Shown here in pieces: positions 13,511 to 27,879 of a stretch of DNA of 64,000 nt. The notes beneath the pieces were generated by a model. That model did no database searches, was not told the DNA's origin, and saw nothing but the letters and a program-made list of their open reading frames with translations. Every line of letters starts with the position of its first letter. Within the stretch, counting starts at the first letter, position 1. Made by a program: the position numbers and the translations under genes. The stretch lies in NCBI GenBank assembly GCA_013400975.1, contig WBMZ01000407.1:186001-250000 (forward strand), written 5' to 3'. This DNA is from Atrichornis clamosus. Taxonomy: Eukaryota; Chordata; Aves; Passeriformes; Menuridae.

Positions 13511-16500
13511 AAGAACGACTTGAAAACTGATGGTGAAAAGGTTCCTGGCATATCATAGCTAGGCTTGTTCATTCTGCCTTTCTTCAGTGTGGAAGCCCTT
13601 GCAGTGTTTTTGCTTTAAATTAAACAAAATGGATCCTTATGTATTTGCTAAATACATTAATGCATCATTTGCTCTTTGTGGGACACAGCATTAGTCTCAA
13701 GTTAGTGCAAGATGCATAATACAAGTGCATGAATTTTTTTGATCTCTGTGTTACCTCTTAGGCAGGGAAAGCATCAGCTCCTGTTCAGTATCTGTCAATG
13801 CTCCAAGTGGATGTGTTACATTTTTCTCACTTCCCAACATGACAGACACTGGGACTGTGGCTGTGCCTTGGTCTTTCTAGTTCTGGCAGCTGAATTCTAA
13901 TACTTGCTCGGGGCTCTCTGTGACAAGCACACTCTGTGGTAAGGATGCAAGGAGCTTCCTCTGCCTTGGCACTTAAAAGCACGGCAGAGGCAGCTCTGCT
14001 GCTGCTCCCCGGGGCAGGTGGGCAGTGGGGCAGGCCATGCCCTTGCCTCTGTCTCTATCCCTTGACCTTTGTGTCAGTTTGTCGGAGTTGGAATTAGGGG
14101 AGCAGGCTGCACCCTTTCCAGAGACGTGAGCCAGTGCACACTCGGAAAGGCCTGCGGGGGGAATCGGCACAGCAGGGCACTGACATCCCCAGGAGTGCTG
14201 AACAGAGACCTGCCACCTCCTGACACAGGTGCCTGCTGAGCTTTAGGGGTCTAAGTGTGGGAAAACCTTGTGGAAAGACATGGAATGTGAAATACGTGTA
14301 GGTTGGAAATGAAAACATGAAGAATTGAACATCCATGTGCAGTCTAGCACAGCAGGAATACCAGAGTAAAGGAAAATTACCACTTTAGAATGCGCTGTTA
14401 AAATTTTTGCTCTATTAGCAATTGGATCCAAGTAAATGAAATGCTGATTTCACTTGTTCCATTGTGTTTCAGTGGGTTTATCTAGCTTTCAAATCAGAGT
14501 CACCACTGGATGAGGGAGTCTGTGGTGATGCCAAATAGCTGCACACGCATAAAATGTGACATCAGAACAATGTAGTGCATGAGATTCCTACTGTAAATGC
14601 CACCTGGCTTTGTAACTTCCTCAGTGCTACTGAAATCACATCAATAGCATTAACAATTCAAGTCAGGCATAAGTTTTTCTGTCTCTGAATAGAGATCACA
14701 ATGCTTACACTCTCTAAATACAGATAATTAGAGGCTGTGGCATAATTCGCATCTCCCTCGACCTAAAAGCAATCACGAGTAGAGTCACTGAAGCAATTGG
14801 TTACTGTCTCATAGAGCTAAGAGAATGCATTGTGCCTACAGTGAGATTCTTGACTTGCATTAATTTGGGTGGCAGGATCTTTACATTAGTTCTTAGGGTT
14901 TTATTGTTTTGTTTTTTTTTTTTTACTTAAATGACATGATCTCATGGCAACTGTTACTTGGAGGTGAACATCAGCAGATGAAGGGAACAGTTGTGATAAT
15001 GTCTAAGCAGTAGGCAGGAGTGGAACAGCAATGCCAAATTTAAATAATTTTTTTCTTTTTTTTAGTGTTTGGGGAATAAAGGAATCTATGCTATCTACTT
15101 TGCTTATAATTCACTAAAATGGGTCAATGCTTGAGCTAGCAGTTGCTCTGAAATTACAATGACTGACTGTAATTAAGAACTAATTTGTAGTCATAAAAAA
15201 GCCAGATAAGGGGCTATCCACTTCATGAGAAATGAATATAATCAGGATAACTGGCACAGCTGGTGGCCATAGTCTGTCCTCAGTGAGCACACACAATTCC
15301 CATAATTCAGGACTTATGTATCTACCTCAGAAGGTAGATACTTAAAATATTTCCTTTAGATTTGAAGCATAAAAACTTAAAGAGTGTGGGGACAGAGGTT
15401 GGGGGACACAGTGCAACCATTTATTAAATATAGAGCATTTGCATTTTGATGGATGTCATGTAAATGATTTGGGTAGATTTGTTTGGGTTTTCTAGAAAAA
15501 TTCAGGTTTATTTCAGAGGAGTTATATCAATACTGAATGTGCCATTTTATAAATGTGAGTGCGAATTGACTTCAGTTCAAGCCATTCCTTAGTTGTATTT
15601 GAATTTATGGACTTCTTTTCCTTGATATCACAGGCAGACCTAGCAGCACTACTGTGTAACCTTTTCATTTGTGATATTCAACCAATTTCTGTATGAAAAC
15701 AATCAGCTTTGGCTTTACTGCAGAAAATATATATATAAAACCCTGTTAACTGTTTTCCATATGCAAAACCGTAATTATGACCTCTTTGACTTAGCACTTA
15801 TTCTACAGAAATAAGCAATTGCCATTTGGCTCTATTCATTTTGTACTTTGTTTCACACTTTCTTAAGATGTATCAGCAGACTTTTAATTATCCTGCAAGT
15901 GATTCTATTAAGCATTCTCCTTGCATATTAAATGCAGAAGACATTGTTTTGAGCTTCCTTTTCCTCCTGTGAATAGAATGTGGGCAGACATAGAAAAATC
16001 AAATTATTTTACTAAATGAAAACAACCTGAGCAGAAGAAATCATTTTGAATAATGACAGCTTGGGTGAGAGTGTCACCATTTTCTATCAGTTTGCTCTGC
16101 ATCACATAGGAGCTCACTTGATGGAATGTTAAAAAAAAAAATGTGTCTAGTAAAAATAAGCTGTGACAGTCTCTAAGTAAATGTAATAAATCAGGAGGAT
16201 TTTCAAAGGGAATAAAAAGTGTCATTTATGATGGTTACATCTTATACGCCCACTATGATTCCTGTACTGGTACAGTTTATACTCTCCCATGGTAGATAAA
16301 ATTATTACTTGATCTGTCAAAGTGGAGTGACAAAATTTTTGTGGGTAGACAGCTTATTTAAGAATAGTAAAGTTCTATTGTGTGTTTGCTATCCTAACTC
16401 AAAGTACTGTAGAAAACAAGAAATGAGGTAAAGCCATCATTGTTCAGAAAGTTGACATAAAAATTGGGGAAAAAAAAGGTTAACAGCAAAAGTCTTAATG

Positions 16501-19500
16501 TTTTATCCATAGGAATCTGGAGAAATAGTAAACATATTGTCATCTGAGAAGTGATTATTTCAGTACCCTGTGAGACCTAAATTCAAGCAGGCTTCCTGTA
16601 CTGTAGTGAATTGATAATTCTCAGAAAAAGTTTTGTCTGTGCTGGAAGTGGACTGGATTAATCCCTCAGTTCCAGGTTTCCACAACTGGATTAATTCTAG
16701 GAACTGACTGTGGTTCCGTGGTGCTGGCTCAGATTTGCCAGACGCCCATATGTGACCAGGACATTCAGTGACGTGGAATATTTATGCAACCTCAACCACT
16801 GAATCATTGTCATTTATAGAAGTTGTTTCTTCACTTTTTGAGCAGACAATCAAGAAGTAGCCAAGTCATGGTGTGTAACTGCTCGTGTAGGTAAAGGCAT
16901 CTAATACTGAAAAGCTTTTAAAACTGTCTGAAAATGTCTTATGACTAGAATTAAAGTCAGCAAGGTATCAAAAGTAAATAAAGTGCATATGTTTTGACAG
17001 TAGGAAGGAATACTTAGCCTTTGGGATGGGTTGTGAAGGAGTGTAGTGAACCTGTCATTATTTAAAGCCTTTAAATTTTGATTTAGAACCCTTCTAACTC
17101 CCTAAACTCACCAGGAGCTACTGCTGAAACCTGAATAAGGGCCAGGCATACTCTTCCGTACCCTTTTTTCTCTACTTGCACATTTTGAAAGAAATGTTGT
17201 GGAGTTACGCTTGCAGTGCTAAATGTGGAGTTGGAGTTCTGTGCTCTGTTAGAAATGGCATTTAGAAGATGAATGCATTTGCATATTTTCTGAAGAAATG
17301 ATCACAGTTGAAAGCAAAGGATGGTTCCAACATGAGGAAAAAGCCCCATATTTCAAAATTGCTGCTAATTCCCAGTAATCAGATCGTACCAGTTCCCACT
17401 GGACAGCTGAAACCCCAAGTACTCTGGAAGGAACATGGCTCTAAAAATTTTGCAGTGACTGATCTCTAGTGAGTAGAACTATCCCTTCACTGACAGAACA
17501 ACTCCCTTCTCTCTGATATGGCTATTTATTGATGTTATTTTCTATTCACACAGCTGCACAGAGCATTCACTTAGCTTTGGTAAAGGAAAAGGGGAGTTGA
17601 GGGAGAGGAAGCAACCCGACTTGTAAGTTATTCCCTCCTCTTCAGATAAAGGACAAACTGTAAAGTGAGTATCTGGATTTTCCAGAATGCTTAGTGAGAT
17701 CCTGCTTTGGGTCTAACCTTAGTGAAGATAAGCTGTTTTTCAGGGATGTCAGCTTGCTTCCCCTGCCTGTACACTTGGAAAAATATTTGTGGTGAATAGA
17801 GTCAAATTGGACTTCTCCCTCTAAAAAAATGGGCATTCTAGGAAAAAGAAAACGTTCCCTTGAACCAAGAGAAAAGTCGGCATAGTGTAGTCTCACTGGG
17901 TGAACAGCAAAATTCATGACAAAAGTAAGCAGGGAACATCAAACACACCATAGATTTTTTTTTTTTTTCCAAGAGCGGAGTCTTCTAAATATAGATTATA
18001 GTAATTTACTTTCAAACAACTCATTTTCAGCATCTGACATGTTCATTAACCCCAGGTAGAAAAATTATTGTGGTGCATTAATTTTTCACCAATGAAGACA
18101 TTAGTCATATTTGCAAGTATCATTAGTGTCTGCCACCGAGGTGGAAAAGTCTTACTGTCTCTCTCCAAATGGAGGATGCATTAGAATGTTAACTAGGGTC
18201 TGCTGAGTTCTGTGGGTTATCAACCCTTGCATGCTTTTATGCACTGAATTTTAATTAGAACTTTTCTAAAAGTACATCATTAAAAGACATGTTTTATATG
18301 TGAATAGGACGGATACGTAATCCTTTGGTAAAATAAGGTAAAATGTACAAGGATTTAATGTAAGTATTCTGGTAGTTCTTCTGACAATATGAAGGGTACA
18401 AATTGATATATTAAACTGTATGTGTGCTCAGCAATTAGAAGAAGGAAATGAAGTCAGAGGTAATAGAGTCCACTGGGGGGGAAGGGAAGGTTCCAAAGGT
18501 ACCAACAACAGCAGATAAGTGAGGTCAGAGAGACCTGAGTGTTTTTCTTCCCACTGTGTTACGATGAGTCCCTTACACAGGCATTCCTAAAATAAAGGCT
18601 GAGTATTGGAAAACGTCTCTGAACGATGGGCTCCTATCTTTCTTAGATGATTTTCTGTACATTATTTCTACTAGATGCTCACAAAGTATTTTATTGTATC
18701 AAATCTTTATTTAAATGGTTTTGCTTTGGATTTATCTATGACCTACTTTTTTAATCCTTCAGGGAATAGTCCTTCTTCTAGCTTTTGTTAAAGACATGAT
18801 GAAAAGGAGAGCAACTGGAAGCAATGTTGCTCTACTTAAATTTTTTCACCTTAAAACAATGCACAAATTTTATTCCCTGAAGTATAAGACTGTATATCTG
18901 TACAGTGGCTAACATTTCAGAACATTATTTTTGTAGGTAGAAGGATGAATGTGTGTCTTACTGATGAATGTGACTAAATCTTGGTCAGGAGCCAAGGGGA
19001 ACTGACATTCCCTTTAGTAGTGCTTGTAAAACATGTAATCAATTATTTCCTATTCCTCCAGTCCCTTCCCCTTTCACTTGCAATGTCCAATTTCCACTTA
19101 AATGAAAGAGGGAACGGAGGAGCTCGATGCAGAACCTGCTGAGGACAGTCAGCAAGTTCACCAACATCATGTGGAAACCATACCTTATTCCATTCTTTCC
19201 CCAGACCACTCCAGTTTGTTTTTGTATCTTTCCTAATATTTTTCAGTATAATAAAAGCATCAACCTGTCAAAAAGAACCATTAAAATAACAAACTTCATA
19301 AACCAAAGTTATTTTCTGATTATCTGTCACTAGGTCTCAATGACATTGCTCAGGTAAAGTGGGAAGGAATGACTTGGGTGATGCTTATGTGGGGAGGATT
19401 GGAAAACATGTTCTCAATGTTTATTTCATTGGATAAATAAGGAGCAAAACTGGATCATGAGTAGAGTTTAGCAATTTTTACTGTATCATCATTTCTTCTT

Positions 19501-21253
19501 TTGTATTTAATTTCACACTAAGACAACAGTGCCTCTGTAGAAACTGCTTAAACCAGGACACCTTTTAGGGTTGTCCGTTTTGAAATCTGGTAAGACAGTG
19601 AAACCATATGTTTAAATATTAGAATTGATAATGCATTTGGGAAAGGAAGCCAGGAATGCCCTTGAGCTTCTTATATCAAAATAAAAATAATCTTTTTAGA
19701 GCTTTATTGCATTACTCATGGACTTGCCTTGATTGTAAAAACTTGATTTAACTGGTATTTAAATTAGTCTTTATTAATCTTATCTTTATCTAAATTTTTA
19801 AAAATAGTGGTAATAAATCCCACTACTGATTATATTAGTAATGGAAACTTTGGTCCAAGCCTATTTGGTTCATGCATTTATTTATTTTTGAATACATGAG
19901 TGATTATTTGATCACGTCATAACATGAATAGTTGGATGGTTTCAGATATTGGCTGTCTAATTTCAATGTTATAATTTGGATTTTCTGAGTATAATAATAA
20001 GTTTATATATGAAGCCTTTGTGTAACCACTTTTTTCCATAGAGTTTTTCCTATGGAAAAAGTTTCTAGGAACTAGAAAGCTCAGTGAAAACTTAACCACT
20101 GTACCACTTAATGGCACCTAAATGTTACTTTTCTGGCTTTTACACAATACAAAAGCTATTTGTTGCATTTTCATTTGTTTGTCTTTGAGCTCAGCCATAG
20201 AAAGTTATTTTCATCTCGAGATAGTTGTATTATTTAAGCACTTTTTGTTTTGATGGAAATTACTTTTGTAGGCAGAAATTTACCGCTTTGACTGTGATCA
20301 GGGCCACAGCTCAGTCCGTAACATTCACTGCTGACATGCCTATTTCCTACCTGTCAGAATGAAATACTAATGGTAGGTCCTATGAATTCTGACATTGCTT
20401 TCTTATTTTTCATAACCAAGGTCACTTTGCTTCAAGTTTACATTTGGCATGCAAACAGAAATGAAACTGTAAAAAGGTTTTTTTGGGTTTTTTTTCAGCA
20501 AATTTGTGCTGATTGTGTCTTATTTTAATATTTTTCATTTCAAAGGATAAAACATTGGAAAAATTTAAGGTGACAGATAAGGCATTTATGTTGGAAAGCA
20601 GAAAAAGGTGTTTTTTCATCTTTATTAAATACACACGCTAAATCAGACTGGCTAATCAGCTGGTTCTTTTCTCAGCATCTATATTATGGCATTCATGTTT
20701 AAATGAAGCATTTGAAAGGTGTTTAAAGACTATTGTCTAACCCTTACAACATATCTGTTCACAAAGAGTCTAAAGGAAGCTTTAGTCTCTGTAGGAAAGG
20801 AAAGTGATGGTCTTTTAGGGTAAAAGACTTTCCATTTCCCTTGAACACACTAAGGAAGGCTAGCATTTCAATTCCCAGGGCCTATTTTCCACTGAATCTT
20901 TGTTCTTTAATCGTAATTTTCATTATTGTGTGCTTAGAATCATGTCCTCTCTTTCATACTCACCAGCGAGGAGCCTTGTGTATGCCTCTGAAGTCTGGAG
21001 GAATTGCACTCTGGGAAACCCTGGTTTTATTTGCCTATTTGGGTGTGGTGCAGGCAAAGCTTCTCACCTTGCACTGCCGATGACCTGCACCAGGTTCTAA
21101 TGGACTCTCTCTCTGGCCAGCCTGGGAGAAGTAACTCAGCCAGCTTCAAGCTGGTATTTTTACAGGGAGCTTTCTGGCTGTTACACGTTTTCAACTGCAA
21201 ATCTCATGACCTTATACTGAGATCAAACTATTTCACTGATATGATTTTGTGTC

Positions 21254-21280
21254 TGTTTGTTTGTTTGTTGTTTTGTTTTG
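21254..21280. repeat. Short (TTTG)n microsatellite
   Basis: About four uninterrupted TTTG units are followed by imperfect GTTTT units. It is too short to be a strong marker. The neighbouring sequence is T-rich and no retroposon body is recognised beside it. Confidence 0.8.
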
Positions 21281-24200
21281 GGTGGGTTCTTTGTTTCTAA
21301 TACAAATTAAAATTCTGGCTCTTTTGCCAACTGGAATAAGGCTGTTTTAGCACTGCTCCGACAAAAACATTCTTGTAAGTTGGGACATTATAAATGTTTT
21401 GTATAACAATCTTTTTATTTTTTCCAAAACTATGAAACACTGTACTTCTGTTGTTAATGCCAATAAAAGGAGTAATTTTCATCAAACAAGCTGCTCTTGT
21501 GATGGAAACTGAGCACCACAGAGCTTGGAATGAGAGTCTCTGGAGCATCAGAATAGACCTTAATAAACAGATTCCTAGGTAGTTTTTGCAAGGGAAGGGA
21601 GCATCACAGTGCACTCAAGTTTAGATCTATTCTGGTTTTGCAGTAGTAAGTTGATAGAATGATGCAGAACACCACTCTGTTTGGGATGCTCAAAAAGAAA
21701 TAGTAGGCTCTGAAAACTGATTCTGTCTCTCTTCTAGATAGGACTATGGAGAAATGTTCCACAGTTATGTTCTTTGAAAAGCCAACCACAGCCTTACCAC
21801 CTTTTCCTAGGAAGTAGGGTTATTTAAGAACTACTCAGAATATAGGTGCAAAGGTTTGTACTGGTGGTCACCCCATTCATTATTTCCCTCTCATCCCATT
21901 ACGTCACCTCTCATCATGCTACTGCTACATGCAGTATTTGATACCAATAATGTTGCTTATTGCATTGATATAATTCCAATTTACTGTATTTGCTAATCTC
22001 CTCCCTCTTCCACCACTGGATTATACATTGCAAAGCAAGGCTGTATTTCAGAAGGGTTAAATATGTTAAATATAATTAATGCACAAATATAGGCAAAACT
22101 GTTCAGTTGTATTTACTTTACTACAGTTTTCAAATACCATCCCAAATACAATTGGAGCAGTTTCTCCTTCCATGAAGATTATAAATACATTCCTACATTG
22201 TGAAGCATTGTTTAATAAGTCAATATCTATAAGACCATTCAAATGCTCATAAGGAAAGTTCAGAATAAATGCAAAGGATTGAATAATTTAATAATGAGTA
22301 TTACTACTACTACTAGACTACATCCCTTCCTTGAGTAAAAAGTAAAATAAGTCAGCTTTCAGTAGTTCTGAATTTGTGCAGACCTGGATCGTCTCTGTTT
22401 TTGCCTACTTAGTGGTTTAAAACCAGACAAAACTTCTATGGTGTTGGCAATCTTTTGATGTAGAGAGGATACTGATGTGTCACATAATTTTTGCAATTCC
22501 ATTCTTTGAGAAATTCCCTTGTTATATTTTGACTTGTTGCATTTTAGTTTTGTTAGCATCAAAGGACATTTCATGGACTGGAGAAGGCAGAACAGGAAGC
22601 ACTTGTTATTGTCATCCCTTTCCTCTGGGCAGTCAATGGGTCTTTGTGCTGCTTTAGAGAATCAACTTCTGCAATACTATATGACAAGTGTGGTTCCTGA
22701 GGCAGGCAGGGTGTTTCAGCAGACATTTTGGTCAAGAAAATAGCTTGATTGCTTCAAAATCCACAGGATTTGCTTTGGTACGTTGAGATTTGTCTGCTCT
22801 CAACAATGGGAGGAAAAAAGTGTTTGTGGTGAAAGAGCACGATGTTGAAGGACACTGACTCTGAGGTGTGCCCTCAGCTTTGCAGCTGGTGTTTGAAGAG
22901 CCTTCAGCAAGATCCTGAGTGTCCCACCTCAGAAGGGCGCAGGTGTATTTTGTAATATTGGAAGACACTGAAATCCTATGATAGGATGTACAAAATAGTA
23001 TTTTGTTTCTGAGGAAATCTTATAAAGCCCATGGTCTTTTTTGTGTTATTTCTTTGGGCGCAAAGAATTTTTGCCTCATATTTAATTTCTGTTTCCTTTA
23101 CTTCAAAATCTCCATCCAGTTAAATCTGAAAATAAGTAAGAAGTTGAAATTGAAGCAGAAGTAAGCTGTCTGGGCAGTACTTACCTGTGTCATCTACCCA
23201 GAAATGTAATTATTAGAGATGTTTTCATACACATCTGTAGTTTTAAAATGCCACTTCTCCTGAAGGAAAGTGATCTTTTTCCTTTTCTTTCTTGATTTTT
23301 TTCTTATTTTTTTCTTTTTTTTGGAGTCCGGGGGAGTCTAAGCTCGGTGTCATTCCATGGCAGTAGCCTTGTAGGGTGAGAAAATCCATGGAAGGCAAGT
23401 AAAGGACCGCTTTTCATTTATTTGTTGTTGTTAAAGGAAAGGTCTCTACTTAATCGCTTTTTGAGTAATAAACCAGAAGCTTCCATTGTAATCTGTGTAC
23501 CTGGCATTGTATCTTTTCCCTTTCAGACAGAAAAAAAAATGGATTTATTTATCTAATCTGCCAATCTAACCTATGTAATTCTGATGTACACATTTACCAG
23601 AGGTCTGAGCGCTGTTTGTGCTGCTCTGATTTATAGAGAGTTCTCACTGATATATGGACTTGATGTTCCTCCTCTTCTGTATTTTAGCTGTTGGTGGCTC
23701 TCTTTTGATTGTTATTTGTTAAGTCTTGTTACTGCTAGGCTCTAAGTATAGCTCCCATTATTTTTAGGGAAATGCTGAAATACAAGCTCAAAAGGGGCTT
23801 TAGAAGTGCACAGATGAGAATTGTAGATGTGATAAGCACTCGTCAATGGGCTACTGGGGCTTTTCATTTACCATCATTCAAATAATAATTAGAATATTTA
23901 GATGGTAAGTACATATCTGAGAGAGAAAATCAAACAGAAAAGATTGGAGTTTTTTAATGTATATATAAATAGAATATAATACAGATCCTGTGCGGATTGA
24001 CACACAATGTAGAGTTACGTGTATTTTGCCTTTGTTTTGCAGAGCTGTTATTTACAGGATGCTTTTTATAGTAAATGAAACTGCTAAATCTGGATTATGT
24101 AGGAGCAGAATTGGTAAAAGACCTGCAGAATGGCTGTGTATTTAAATGCAAAAAGGAAAGGCACAATCTAAATCTTTTTAGTAGGGACAGCCAAAATCAT

Positions 24201-24849
24201 TACTTCAACCTGGCTTTGACCACAGGCAACTGTCAGGAGAACTTTTTGAAAGAAACAGCACAAAAGAAAGGAAACTTAGTCATGAACACAGAGGGGACTA
24301 CATCATTGAATAAATCGTAAATAGGAAATAAAATAAAACATATTCTAGAAATACCTGGAGTAGTCATAATTATGCTCCTGTCACAATCCATGTGAAAGCT
24401 TTCCCAACTTCCCGTGTTTCAGGATTGGGATGGCTGCCTGAAAGCTATACAGTTAACTGTGCTGCAAAATTTCTAACTTTGCAAGGATGAGTCTAATTCC
24501 CTTGTCATTTCTTCACAAATATTAGAAACAGCAGAGATGCCACTGCTGCATTGGTGGTAAGAACAACGATTTACTATAAGATCTTTTAAATCCCTATCTT
24601 ACTAAACATTTAGTTTTGTAACTGAAGCCTTGCTCTCTCGTGACTATTGACTCTCCATGAAGCTAATTCTGCAGTAAATATTTTTTCCTTTACCAATGTA
24701 AACGTTTCTGATTTCTTATGCATCTCACCCCCCTCTCTATATGCCTGGTGATCTTCCCTATAGATCCCTTCTGTTTGGATAACTGTGTGCATCAGATGGC
24801 AGATAGTTGACTGCTGGTTTACATGTTGCAGGGATCAATCCTTCACTGA

Positions 24850-24896
24850 TAGGGCAATGGACTGGATGACCTAAGATATGTCTTTCATCTTTATTT
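24850..24896 (+). mobile_element. Possible CR1 3' tip, sense, heavily decayed
   Basis: The phrase ggcaatggactggatgacc followed by a pyrimidine-rich block resembles the CR1 3' region, where a 'ggactggatgatct' block precedes a 'ccttccaac' block and the terminal octamer repeats. The terminal repeats are not clear here and only about 45 bp can be compared, so a chance match is possible. Confidence 0.4.
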
Positions 24897-27810
24897 TATC
24901 ACTGCAAAATGCAAGTGGGCGTGCAAATCCCAGCTCTTTGCCAAAGCCATCTGCTCAAAAATTTTATACAAACAGACAAGGGTGGTTTAAACTAATTACA
25001 ACTTTTGTCTGTTTATGAAAATTATTCTCTGCTACTGCAATCATATATCTGAGTTTCCTCTAGTTATGCCATCTTTTAAAATAAAAACATCTCCTCTGAG
25101 CCCAAGCTGAAGGCTTTGGGTATTTTTCATAGATTTGTGGATGTCCCACAGTCCAGATTCTCTGGAAACTCGTAGTTTCTGTGGTTGCCAATCAGTTCGA
25201 TGCACATTGCACAAAGACTGCACCTATTATTCCCTACAATACCCCGAATGGCAATAGGGAAGTCCTATGCTAGGTTTTTTATTAAATTGCTCCGTTTGCC
25301 TTGCTTTTTCACTTTAAAAGGCCAGTCTCTAGGGAAAAGCTAGGATTCACATCAATATCAAATTTTATCTGTGGCCTAGGAAACTCTTGCACAAGGTGGT
25401 GTATTTTGTGCCTGTGTTGAGAAGAGCAGTTCATTTCACATGAGCTGGAGAAATTGGACAGGACATAACCTACTTCCAGGGTGTCCCAACAAACCAGAGA
25501 ATGGTCCTGCTGAACTTCCAAGGTCTCCCTTTTCTCTCAGTGTTCTCTCTGCCCCTGTCTGATTTCTCGATCTTATCACGAAACGTTCCCGGAGTGATGT
25601 GGACAGTTTCCCCAGCTGGCATGAGTTGTCCCCTCTTTTGTGTGACCGGGCTGTGCCGAGCAGCCACTCTGCATCCTCAGCTCGGTAGCAGCCAGATAAG
25701 GAGTGAAGCCTCCCCCATCCGGCAGGTCACTGAGCTCACTCTGAGGCTGTGCCGTGTTACTGCCGGCTTTTTGGGTGACAGATGGAAAGCCATAAGCTTT
25801 GTCACTAAGTGTTGCCTGAGCCAGTAACAGTTGTATGTGCAGTTCAGGGTGCTGGTGTATTCAAAGTTTTATTTGTGTGTTTTGGTTGTGTTTGTGTGAT
25901 ATTGTAAAAAAGAAAAAAGAAATTAATCTATTCGCTGGTTAAAGAGAGCTCCCTTTAAAAATAGTGTAGAGGAAAGGGAAAGCTGTTTATATTGTATTTT
26001 TATATTGTATTTTTTGTTGACAGACATTTTCAGCTTCTGTTTTGTTTTTTTTCCTTCTTTCTTTTTCTTTTGACCGAACCTTTATGACTTTTACCTCACC
26101 AAGTGGTAACTGTGAAATTATTTTTAGCTGTATATTGGTTTAGAGCCATCAGCTCCAGAGAAATTCTTCTCTGTATCCAAATAAAAGGCTCACTGTTGGC
26201 TCAATGTATATAAGCTGAGAATCTGATCACACTCTTAACACTCTCTAAAATAATTACATTAGTTTTCTGTTCCATCAGTCTGTATTTCAGCATGTAGAGG
26301 TCTTTTTATTTCAAAATGTTTTTTAGAATGGTTAAACTACCTATTGTGATTTTGTATAGTAATGCTGCCATTGATTTAGTCCTCAGACTCAGAGAGGCTA
26401 AACTGCTGAACTAAAGGCTTACCTGAGTGCAGGATATGTGAATGTTGGATTAGAATGTGTGAGGCTGGTCCATCATAGGAAAAAATCAACGTATTTAACT
26501 AATTATTGAAAATTTTTTAGCATTGTGTTAGTACATAATTAACAATTTTGCAACCAACTTAATAAATAAACAACAATTAAACTTCCACATATGGCTGACT
26601 TTGCAAAGTTACACCGTCATGCAGAACTAATGGGTTTGCCACCACATGTTAGGAATAATACTGTTACAGTTTAATGAAGCTGGTGGTTTGTCTGTTGGAA
26701 GAATAACTTAATATTCCTATAGATATCAAATACAGTATTGGCTATGGATTGCACTTTGTTGCCTTTTACTAGATGAAGAAAAGTAAGACACTTTGCATTG
26801 AGATTTGCAGAGAATTTTAGTGTCAGTGAGTACTTTTATGGTTTAATGAAGAAAATTAACCAAATTTGGAGAGAAGTCGCTGCACTCTTTGGCATCTTAC
26901 AGGCAATGATATAAGATCCTCATCTTCTGCAGGTTCCATGTCAGTCAAATGTTATTCAGCCTGGACATCCAAAAGGTCTAAGAAACAGCTTAGTTTTTCA
27001 TGGCTGGAAACTGTTTTAAGAGCAACAGATTTGTGTGGCTGGAATGGCAGGATGTGCAGGGCTGTTGGTATCCAAATTATGAACAAGAGCAGCCTGCCAG
27101 GCACAGGGAACATTTTCTGTTCGCATTGCTTATGATACAAGTTTTAATGGCCAGGTAGATGTGCCTGAAGAAGGAGCAGAAGCTTGACGCACTAAAGCCA
27201 TTGTAGGTAAAGACTAAATCCTGCACAAGGAGCGAGCTGTGAGCCCACTGCAGTGCTGCAGTCTGAGTGAAATTGAATTTGTGTGCATTTCATACCAGTG
27301 ACATTAAGGGCTGCTGCACTAAGAACACAGGAATTAAGGAATTTCTCTTATTTTATTCTCTATGTAGTAAAAAATAAATAAAATCAGGAATTTGTGTTGA
27401 TGCACAGACTTTAATGCATTTGAAATGCACTTTGATGGATTTTCCCTTAATAAACCCATGGCAATCACTTTCTTCTGAGTGTTTCCCCCCTTTTCCTATT
27501 CTTAAAATGTTGAATTATTTTAAAAAGATAAACTTGTCATGAAGGGAGATTTTGTCTGTATTGTTTCATGTGCAAACTTCAGCTTTAACTTTATAACTTC
27601 CCTGTACAGTTTTATGCCTTATGACATTTGTGTCAGATCTTTTTTTGCTTCACAATGCAGGCTATATTCTTGTACACTTCCGCCTGTATGTCATCCCTCT
27701 ACATGAAAGAGAGCTGGACAGAGGTTAGGATGTTATCTTTTTGAGGCTAATTAAGTTCCAGCATAATCATTATACATAGCCTATATTTTCTCGTTGAATA
27801 TAAAACTTGC
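24897..27810. other. Noncoding stretch with a CpG-dense patch
   Basis: No gene is supported. Positions 25540-25780 hold roughly ten CpG dinucleotides in about 240 bp, far above the rest of the window, and a 108-codon plus-strand frame crosses them without a recognisable domain. A weak MIR-like match lies at 26360-26462. The rest is ordinary AT-rich sequence. Confidence 0.6.
26360..26462 (-). repeat. Possible MIR/L2-like fragment, antisense
   Basis: The plus strand reads cagactcagagaggctaaac, then a block resembling the 'acttgcccaaggtc' region, then a gaatgttggattagaa stretch. This order mimics the reverse complement of MIR ('gaggctcagagaggttaagt', then 'agtgaatggcagagctgggattagaa'). The match has several gaps. 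It is weaker than the MIR-like copy at 49643. Confidence 0.35.
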
Positions 27811-27879
27811 TTTGAGCAGGAGCTTGGCTGAGATAACCTCTCAAGGTTGCTTCTGACCTGAATTATTCTGATTCTATAA
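27811..27879 (+). mobile_element. CR1 LINE 3' tip, sense
   Basis: The stretch reads gcttggctgagataacctct, then caaggttgcttctgacctg, then aattattctgattctataaa. This is the order of the CR1 3' end: the 'ggatgatctct' block, the 'ggtcccttccaac' block, and then two degenerate copies of the terminal ATTCTATG-type octamer. Only about 70 bp remain. The copy faces the opposite way to those at 11588 and 29570 and is more diverged than the one at 11588. Confidence 0.8.

Larger units (their letters stand above)
11989..24849. other. Noncoding stretch with possible conserved elements
   Basis: No gene is supported. Open frames are all below about 110 codons and lack motifs. Several sub-stretches have the balanced, non-repetitive composition and TAATTA-type homeodomain-like cores often seen in conserved noncoding elements: 13400-13510, 14710-14890 and 23590-23900. 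Positions 13970-14220 are locally GC-rich. Homopolymer T runs lie at 14912-14924 and 17955-17968. A short TTTG repeat lies at 21254-21280 and a short (TAC)n near 22301-22315. Regulatory function is an inference only. Confidence 0.6.

Noticed and set aside
25501..25827. 108-codon frame over the CpG-dense patch
   Set aside because: Stops are scarce in CpG-rich sequence. The translation shows no motif and both strands have similar frames.
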